Of a stretch of 28,078 bases of DNA, positions 22,699 through 28,078 are shown piece after piece. Each line of letters opens with the position of its first letter. Position 1 is the stretch's first letter. The notes beneath the pieces were generated by a model. The model worked only from the letters and a program-made list of their open reading frames with translations, was not told the origin of the DNA and did not search any database. The position numbers were made by a program, and so were the translations under genes. Source of the DNA: JBQTKD01 sp052389435 (lineage in GTDB: Bacteria > Actinomycetota > Actinomycetes > Sporichthyales > Sporichthyaceae); NCBI GenBank assembly GCA_052389435.1, contig JBQTIB010000075.1:1-28078 (forward strand). The letters run 5' to 3'.

Positions 22699-23085
22699 AT
22701 GGACGAACCGTCCCGACATTTCGGGCTCGACGCCGCGCTGAGCGTCGTCACCGGGCGTCTCCTCGCCAGGGACGGGTTCGCCGGGGTCTACGCCCTGCTC
22801 CGATTCATGACCGGCCAGGACCTGGTGTCCCCGCAACTGCCCGCCGCCGCCGAGGTCTGCGCGGCGGAGTTGATCGTGCAGCACCCCTTCCTCGGGGAGA
22901 TCGCGCTGCCGGAGGACCTCGACGACGCCGACCGGTTCGCCTGGCTGCTCGCGCAGGAACTGCGGTTCGGCGCGACCCTGGAGGTGGACCCGTCGCGGGA
23001 GTGGGTCCGGGAGGACCCGATCGAAGCGCTCTGCGACGAGTTCGGCGCCGAGAACATCTACGTCCACCGCGTCGACAAGACCTGA
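22699..23085 (+). CDS. Small protein resembling DUF7736
   Basis: A 128-residue protein. The run HFGLDAALSVVTGRLL ... LLRFMTGQDL ... PQLPAAAEVCAAELIVQHPFL resembles a family (DUF7736, from memory) of short proteins found in actinobacteria and their phages. Its function is unknown. It is acidic, has no signal peptide, and is probably leaderless. The stop is contained in the second copy of the CTGACGCTCGGTCAG dyad, 28 nt before the nitroreductase gene. Confidence 0.6.
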   Translation: MDEPSRHFGLDAALSVVTGRLLARDGFAGVYALLRFMTGQDLVSPQLPAAAEVCAAELIVQHPFLGEIALPEDLDDADRFAWLLAQELRFGATLEVDPSREWVREDPIEALCDEFGAENIYVHRVDKT

Positions 23086-23096
23086 CGCTCGGTCAG
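23082..23096. repeat. 15-bp dyad CTGACGCTCGGTCAG, copy 2
   Basis: Identical to 19137-19151. It covers the stop codon of the preceding gene and ends 17 nt before the nitroreductase ATG. The form TGAC-N5-GTCA resembles operators of TetR-type repressors. Confidence 0.6.
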
Positions 23097-23113
23097 CAAC
23101 CAGGGAGCCAGTC

Positions 23114-24301
23114 ATGCCGTTCGACGTCGCCGAGGCCGATCGCCTGCTCACCACCACGCGGACGGTGCGCCGCCACCTCGACCTCGACCGCGAGGTCGAC
23201 GTCGAGACGCTGCTGGAGTTGATCGACGTCGCGGAGCAGGCGCCGTCCGGGTCGAATCAGGCGAGCCGACGTTGGCTGATCGTGCGCGACGCCGGAGTGA
23301 AGAAGGAACTCGCCGAGCTGTACCGGGCCGCGGGCGGCGCCCTGCTGAGCCAGATGGCGGCGACGCCGGCCGGGGGAGCCGAAACAACGCAACGGGTGCT
23401 GTCCTCCGCCGCCTACCTCGCCGAGAACCTCGAGCGCGTCCCGGCGCTGGTCCTGCTGGCCATCCACGGCGTCCACGACAACAGCGGCCGGCCGAGCCTG
23501 TTCGACTCGGTCGTCCAGTCCGGCTGGAGCTTCTGCCTCGCCGCGCGCGCCCGCGGTCTGGGCACCGCCTGGACCACGCTGCACCTGCAGCGGGCCGAGG
23601 AGGCCGCCGACCTGCTGGGCCTCCCGCCCGGCATCACGCAGATCGCGTTGATCGCCGTCGGACACTGCGCCAAGGACGACTTCGCGCCCATCGAGCGTCG
23701 CCCGGCGAAGGAAATCGCCTACCTCGACCACTGGGGCTTCACCGACCGGCAGATCGCCGAGCGCGCCCATCCCGTCCAGGGTCGCGGCGTCACCGTCGAG
23801 CTCGACGTGAACGCCTCGCCGGAGCGGGTCTGGCAGTTCGTCACCGACATCGGCGCGCCGGGCCGCTACAGCGCGGAGGGGCGTGGCGCCCGCTGGCTCA
23901 CCGACGGACCCGCTCTCGGCGCCACCTTCCTCGGTGCCAACGCAACCGACAGCACCGGTCACCCCGCCGTCGACGAGGTGCTCATCGAACGGCTCGGCAA
24001 GCTCGAGTGGGAGACGACCTGCACCGTCGTCGCGTTCGACCCGGGCCGCGAGTTCGCCTACGTCGTCGGGGACGTGGCCGACCCGCCCACCCGGTGGAGC
24101 TTCACGATCGAGCCCCTGCTCGACGGCACCTGCCGCGTCGCGCACTCCCTCGTTCTGCTGTCCGGCCTGTCCGGCAGCGCCCGAGCCGTCCTGGCGAATC
24201 CCGCCGCCGCGGAGGAGATTCTGACCGGCCGCTTCAAGGTGGTGCGGGCGAACATGACCGCGACGCTGCGCGGCATCCGCGACGAGGCCGAGGCCCCGTG
24301 A
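23114..24301 (+). CDS. Nitroreductase-SRPBCC fusion protein
   Basis: A 395-residue two-domain protein. Residues 1-215 are a nitroreductase: TVRRHLD, APSGSNQASRRW (43-54), SGWSFCLAARARGLGTAW (136-153) and GHCAKDD form the FMN site. Residues ~223-390 are a START-like SRPBCC domain (GVTVELDVNASPERVWQFVTDI ... GTCRVAHSLVLL), a fold that binds hydrophobic ligands. A ligand-binding domain joined to a flavin reductase suggests one large or hydrophobic substrate held and reduced by the same protein; that is inference. GGGAG is 7 nt upstream of ATG 23114. The stop overlaps the next gene as GTGA. Confidence 0.85.
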   Translation: MPFDVAEADRLLTTTRTVRRHLDLDREVDVETLLELIDVAEQAPSGSNQASRRWLIVRDAGVKKELAELYRAAGGALLSQMAATPAGGAETTQRVLSSAAYLAENLERVPALVLLAIHGVHDNSGRPSLFDSVVQSGWSFCLAARARGLGTAWTTLHLQRAEEAADLLGLPPGITQIALIAVGHCAKDDFAPIERRPAKEIAYLDHWGFTDRQIAERAHPVQGRGVTVELDVNASPERVWQFVTDIGAPGRYSAEGRGARWLTDGPALGATFLGANATDSTGHPAVDEVLIERLGKLEWETTCTVVAFDPGREFAYVVGDVADPPTRWSFTIEPLLDGTCRVAHSLVLLSGLSGSARAVLANPAAAEEILTGRFKVVRANMTATLRGIRDEAEAP

Positions 24302-24471
24302 GGCAACCGCGGGAGCCGCGAAAGCCGCGCGAGGAGTGGGTGCCGCAGGGACGCCTCGTGCGGCGGCTCGGATACTGGCGCGGTCTCGGAGTGATCGTCT
24401 TCTCCGTCGGCGGATTCGTGTTGCTGGTCCTCGCCACGAAGGCGGGCATCCTGCCCGACCGGGGCCAGTAG
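24298..24471 (+). CDS. Tiny single-pass membrane protein
   Basis: A 57-residue protein with a charged N terminus (about 32 residues) and one hydrophobic helix (LGVIVFSVGGFVLLVLATKAGIL). Its GTG start overlaps the nitroreductase stop by 4 nt, so it is translationally coupled and may anchor or partner that enzyme. The family is not recognised. Confidence 0.6.
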   Translation: MRQPREPRKPREEWVPQGRLVRRLGYWRGLGVIVFSVGGFVLLVLATKAGILPDRGQ

Positions 24472-24553
24472 GTCATCACTCCATCGGCCCTAACCGGTGG
24501 TCTTCGCCGCTGCTTCGCTGAAGGGCACTGGCAGCAAACGGAGGACGGGTCGA

Positions 24554-25642
24554 ATGTCGCAGCGACGTAGATGGACGGCCGCACTGGCCGGCGGGCTCGT
24601 GCTGATGGGCGCGGCGACAGCGGCGGAGGCCGCGTCGAACACCGTTCCGGTGGGGGTGCAGCCCTTTTCCGTCGCCTCGGCCGACGTCGACCTGGACGGC
24701 GACCTCGACCTGATCGTCGCCGACTCGGGCTCGCACCAGATCTCGGTCCTGCCCAACGACGGCGACGGCAACTTCGAGGCCGCCAAGGTCTTCCCCGTCG
24801 GCAAGACCCCCGTCTCGGTGGCCGTCGGCGACGTCGACGGCGACGGCGACCCGGACCTGGCCGTGGCCGGTTTCTCCTCCCACGACGTCACGGTGCTGGC
24901 CAACGACGGCGACGGCGGGTTCGAGAAGGCCGGCGTCTACGCCGTCGGCGCCGAGCCGGTCGCGGTAGTTGCCGAGGACCTCGACGACGACGGCGACGTC
25001 GACCTCGCCGTCGCCGAGCTCAAGACCAACTCCGTCGCGGTCCTGTCCAACGAGGACGGGAGGTTCGCCGCGGCCAAGTCCTTCGCCGTCGGCACCAGCC
25101 CGTTCGGCATCGCCGCCGCGGACCTCGACCGCGACGGCGACGTCGACCTCGCCGTCGCCAACCTCGGCTCGGACGACGTCACCGTGCTGAACAACGACGG
25201 CACCGGCGCGTTCGGCAAGGGGAGGACATTCGCGACGGGCAAGAACCCGCGCGGGATCGCCGCGGCCGACCTCGACGGCGACAAGTACCTCGACCTGCTG
25301 GTCTCGGACAAGGGCGCCGACGCGATGTCGGTGCTCCGCAACGACGCCAGGGGCGGCTTCGCCGAGGCCGTCGCCCATCCGGCCGGCGGCGCGCCGGCCG
25401 AGCTCGCGACCGGGGACCTCGACGGCGACGGCGACCTCGACGTCGCGGTCGTGGACTACGGCGCGAACAAGCTCTCGCTCCTCGTCAACGACGGCAAGGC
25501 AGGCTTCACCGTCGGCGGCAAGCACGACGTCGGCAAGAACCCGCGCTCGCTGGCCATGGCCGACCTCGACTCCGACGGCTCCGTCGACATCGCGATCGCC
25601 AACTCCGGCAGCAACGACGTCACGGTGCTGCTGAACAAGTAG
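24554..25642 (+). CDS. Secreted seven-bladed FG-GAP/VCBS-repeat beta-propeller
   Basis: A 362-residue protein with a signal peptide (MSQRRRWTAALAGG...AEAAS, cleavage near residue 25). Seven repeats of 47-49 residues follow, each with a DxDxDGDxDLAVA-type loop (for example ADVDLDGDLDLIVADS, GDVDGDGDPDLAVAGF, ADLDRDGDVDLAVANL). Such Asp-rich loops bind calcium. Seven copies fit a closed propeller with no other domain. Repeat 5 (GDKYLD) and repeat 7 (SDGSVD) are the most degenerate. It is probably an adhesive or binding protein; the partner is unknown. GGAGGA lies 8 nt before ATG 24554. Confidence 0.85.
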   Translation: MSQRRRWTAALAGGLVLMGAATAAEAASNTVPVGVQPFSVASADVDLDGDLDLIVADSGSHQISVLPNDGDGNFEAAKVFPVGKTPVSVAVGDVDGDGDPDLAVAGFSSHDVTVLANDGDGGFEKAGVYAVGAEPVAVVAEDLDDDGDVDLAVAELKTNSVAVLSNEDGRFAAAKSFAVGTSPFGIAAADLDRDGDVDLAVANLGSDDVTVLNNDGTGAFGKGRTFATGKNPRGIAAADLDGDKYLDLLVSDKGADAMSVLRNDARGGFAEAVAHPAGGAPAELATGDLDGDGDLDVAVVDYGANKLSLLVNDGKAGFTVGGKHDVGKNPRSLAMADLDSDGSVDIAIANSGSNDVTVLLNK

Positions 25643-25657
25643 GGCTCCGCCCAAACA

Positions 25658-25676
25658 AATCGGGCGTTTCACCCGA
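25658..25676 (+). terminator. Hairpin after the propeller gene
   Basis: ATCGGG and CCCGAT pair around a 7-nt loop, 15 bp beyond the stop codon. No T-run follows, so this is a weak terminator candidate. Confidence 0.35.
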
Positions 25677-25706
25677 TAGGCGCATTCGATTCCGCCCATG
25701 ATCCTT

Positions 25707-25712
25707 TAGCGT
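25707..25712 (+). promoter_or_regulatory. -10 box for exported PD40-like gene
   Basis: TAGCGT with a start about 27 nt upstream of ATG 25746; a GGGGGGA run serves as ribosome-binding site. Confidence 0.4.
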
Positions 25713-25745
25713 CGGTCCTCACGACTTGGTCTGGGGGGATCGTCG

Positions 25746-27953
25746 ATGACACGTGTGCGTCCGTCGGCTGTGCGCGCGTCGGCGTTGGTCCTGGTGGCCG
25801 GCGCCCTCGCGGCCGCGGCGTCCACGGAGGCGGGCGCCGCCGTCCCGAGCGTCACCGAACTCGTCAGCGCGAACCCGGCGGGCCTCGGTGCCGCCGGGGT
25901 CTCGAGCGTCGGATACGGGGCGGACCTGAGCAACGACGGCCGGTACGTCGCGTTCGCCAGCGGCGCGCGGGATCTGGTCAAGCAGGCGCACGGCTCCCGC
26001 ATCCACGTCTACGTGCGCGATCGCCAGGCGCAGAAGACGATTCGCCTCGACCCGACCCCGAAGGCCGGCCCGGCGGACGCGCTCTCGCCGTCGATCAGCG
26101 GCGACGGCCGGTACGTCTCCTTCAGCGCCGACGGAGCCCTGGTCCCGGAGGACACCAACGACCGGTCCGACGTGTACGTGAAGGACCTCAAGGACGACAG
26201 CCTGCACCGGGTCAGCTTCCGCACCAACGGCACGCAGACGGCGGACCACTCGTTCAACGAGGACCTTTCGGCCGACGGCCGCTACGTCCTGTTCCGCACC
26301 TCCGACGTCTCGCTCACCGGCCCGGACACCGGCAGCGCCCTGCTGGTCGTGGACCGCACCACCAACGGCATGATCCGCATCGACCTGTCCACCGCCGGCG
26401 AGTTCGCCCAGGAGGACCCCAACGCCCCGCTCGCGCTGCCGTCGGCGATCAGCCCGAACGGCCGCTACGTCGCCTTCACCAGCACCGCCGCCAACCTCGT
26501 CGCCGAGGGTGCCCGCGGCTGCGAACGTCAGGTCTACGGCGGCACCGAGAAGGCGGCCGGGAACTGCACCGACGTGTACCTGCGCGACCGGGACACCGAC
26601 GGCGACGGAATCTACGACGAGGAGGGCGCCGTCGCGACCACGCTGGTCACCAACTCCGGCGCCGCCGGAGCGGGGGACAGCCGCGTGGTCGGACAGGGCT
26701 CCGTCGCCGACGACGGGACCGTCGCGATCGCCTCCCACGCCCCCGCCTTCGGGGCCGCGGCGAACCGCCCGAACGTCTACGTCGTCCCCGCGGGCAGCGA
26801 CGTTCCCGAACTCGTCGGCGAGGACGGCCTCGGCGCCACGGTGTCCGCGGAGGCCCGGTTCGTCGCGTACTCCTCCCGCGCGAAGAACGGCTACGACGGC
26901 GCGACCACCGAAGCCCACCGGGTCTGGGTGTTGGACCGTCAGACGGGCGAACGCGAACTCGCGGGCGTCGCCGCCGACGGCTCCGCGCTGGGCAGGGCGG
27001 CCACCGGCGGAGCGATCGCGCCCGGCGGACGGATGCTGTTGTTCTCCACCCTCGACCGCTCGATGCTCGCCCAGAACTCCAAGTCCTACCGGCAGGAGAA
27101 CGTCTTCGTCCGCGACCGCGGGGTGCCGGACCCGGTGCCCGGCGTCGTCGACGCGCTCGTGACCGGCGGGGAACTCCTCGACACCGACCACGCGGGAGAG
27201 GGCGCCACCGCCAAGACCCCCGTGCAGACCCGCATCGCGGTCCCGGCGGGCATTCGCGGGACCGTTCGCGCCGTTCCGCTGGAACCGGGGCCCTCCGGTC
27301 CGTACGAGTTCTTCGCGCGTCGCCTGTCGATCGTCGGCCCCCCAGCCACGGTGGCGGACCCCTACGTCGTGACGTTCACGGTCGATTCCAGCGCACTGGC
27401 GGGCACGCTCCCGGACGACGTCCAACTCTTCCGCGACGGGACGCTGCTGACCGGCTGCACCGACCCGAAGGCCGCGGTTGCGAACGGGTGCGTGGTCAGC
27501 CGCGGCACGGCCAAGGGCGGCGACGCCTACGTGACCGTGCGGACGCCCGCCATGGGCGAATGGAACCTCGGCCGCAACCGTGCACCCGTCGTGACCCTCG
27601 CTCAGATCGCGCCGAAGGTGCTGATGCCCAACGACGAGATGCAGAAGGTCGTCGTCTCCGGAATCACCGACCCCGACGGCGATCCGGTGTCCGTCAGCAT
27701 CACCCGGGTCACGCAGGACGAGCCGACCAGCGAATGGCGCGGACCCGACGCGGTGCTCGGACCGACCGGCAGCGGCTGGGCTCGGCTGCGCGGCTCCCGG
27801 GACCTCACCGGCGACGGCCGCGTCTACCGGGTGACCTTCACCGCCACCGACAGTTCGGGGCGCAGCAGCACGGGCTCGGTGCCGGTTGCAGTGCCGCGGC
27901 CGGTGTTCGAGAAGGCGGCCGTGGACTCCGGGCAGCAGTACCCGTCGGCTTAG
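25746..27953 (+). CDS. Exported TolB/PD40-type beta-propeller protein
   Basis: A 735-residue protein with a signal peptide (about residues 1-32). It carries repeated PD40-like units of the form S-x-DGRYVAF-x-S ... VYVRD (near residues 62-92, 118-147, 175-204, 236-281 and later ones to about 460), the TolB-like propeller fold. A DRDTDGDGIYDE loop (281-292) looks calcium-binding, and Cys259/Cys274 may form a disulfide beside it. The last ~250 residues are a beta-rich region with a DPDGDPVSVSI segment, resembling Ig-like/cadherin-like domains. It follows the other exported propeller directly and may be an extracellular or wall-associated protein; no enzyme motif is visible. Confidence 0.8.
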   Translation: MTRVRPSAVRASALVLVAGALAAAASTEAGAAVPSVTELVSANPAGLGAAGVSSVGYGADLSNDGRYVAFASGARDLVKQAHGSRIHVYVRDRQAQKTIRLDPTPKAGPADALSPSISGDGRYVSFSADGALVPEDTNDRSDVYVKDLKDDSLHRVSFRTNGTQTADHSFNEDLSADGRYVLFRTSDVSLTGPDTGSALLVVDRTTNGMIRIDLSTAGEFAQEDPNAPLALPSAISPNGRYVAFTSTAANLVAEGARGCERQVYGGTEKAAGNCTDVYLRDRDTDGDGIYDEEGAVATTLVTNSGAAGAGDSRVVGQGSVADDGTVAIASHAPAFGAAANRPNVYVVPAGSDVPELVGEDGLGATVSAEARFVAYSSRAKNGYDGATTEAHRVWVLDRQTGERELAGVAADGSALGRAATGGAIAPGGRMLLFSTLDRSMLAQNSKSYRQENVFVRDRGVPDPVPGVVDALVTGGELLDTDHAGEGATAKTPVQTRIAVPAGIRGTVRAVPLEPGPSGPYEFFARRLSIVGPPATVADPYVVTFTVDSSALAGTLPDDVQLFRDGTLLTGCTDPKAAVANGCVVSRGTAKGGDAYVTVRTPAMGEWNLGRNRAPVVTLAQIAPKVLMPNDEMQKVVVSGITDPDGDPVSVSITRVTQDEPTSEWRGPDAVLGPTGSGWARLRGSRDLTGDGRVYRVTFTATDSSGRSSTGSVPVAVPRPVFEKAAVDSGQQYPSA

Positions 27954-28078
27954 CCTCGATCCACCGATGAGCTTGGCGGTGAGCGGTTGATCGGGTTCGC
28001 CTGGAGATGAGCGGCTGAGGGCGTCCTGGTTCGCCGGACCTCGCTGTCCGGGTGTTCCACTGTTGGTCTCCGGGCTGC
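27954..28078. other. Right-edge non-coding stretch
   Basis: No gene or clear signal is visible in the last 125 bases. Confidence 0.4.

Overview
The window is about 28 kb of very GC-rich DNA that looks like a chromosomal segment of an actinobacterium. The signs are strong G/C bias at third codon positions, frequent GTG and TTG starts, TANNNT -10 boxes lying 6-7 nt before start codons (leaderless genes), an actinobacterial-type assimilatory sulfur operon with a Cys-containing leader peptide, and a tRNA-Gly/Cys/Val cluster. I cannot fix the genus from sequence alone; a Frankia/Sporichthya-like lineage is only a guess. I see no phage, plasmid, insertion sequence or CRISPR array.

Layout. 1-111 is almost pure G/C and looks like a contig edge. 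112-3621 (minus strand) is the sulfur assimilation operon, read as leader peptide, sulfite reductase, small zinc-ribbon protein, cysH, cysC; cysD/cysN would be expected beyond the left edge. 3805-7274 (plus) holds a BrkB/YihY membrane protein, a membrane-anchored molybdopterin oxidoreductase and a Uma2-type nuclease-fold protein. 7282-12321 has a GAF-LuxR regulator diverging from a flavoprotein/nitrilase-fold gene pair, followed by an epoxide-hydrolase-like protein. 12328-13313 has a VOC/PhnB-like protein and an unknown protein, divergently arranged. 13318-15613 (minus) is a KtrA/KtrB potassium transporter with a small upstream ORF. 15876-19140 (plus) is a two-component pair whose kinase has Pro in place of the phospho-acceptor His, then a DUF5666-like exported protein and a small membrane protein that may be broken. 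19153-20577 (minus) is an unusual short-chain-dehydrogenase protein with an N-terminal zinc ribbon. 20758-21057 carries three tRNA genes and a U-tract terminator. 21522-27953 has a Pro/Thr-rich lipoprotein, two small unknown genes, a nitroreductase-SRPBCC fusion coupled to a tiny membrane protein, and two exported beta-propeller proteins.

The most notable structure outside the genes is a family of four 42-44 bp palindromic repeats bounded by GCGTCCGA and TCGGAC(GC). They occur as two pairs, one inside the sulfur operon and one about 10 kb away. Other signals are a 23-bp hairpin abutting the ktrB ribosome-binding site, a 15-bp dyad shared by two distant stop-codon regions, and at least five predicted leaderless starts.

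Functional links: the sulfur operon reduces APS to sulfite and sulfide, and its leader peptide suggests cysteine-responsive control. KtrA gates KtrB. The response regulator and the degenerate kinase overlap by 14 bp and probably act together with the exported protein downstream. No obviously new defence or biosynthetic system is present; the best candidates for new biology are the palindromic repeats, the His-less kinase and the atypical zinc-ribbon SDR protein.
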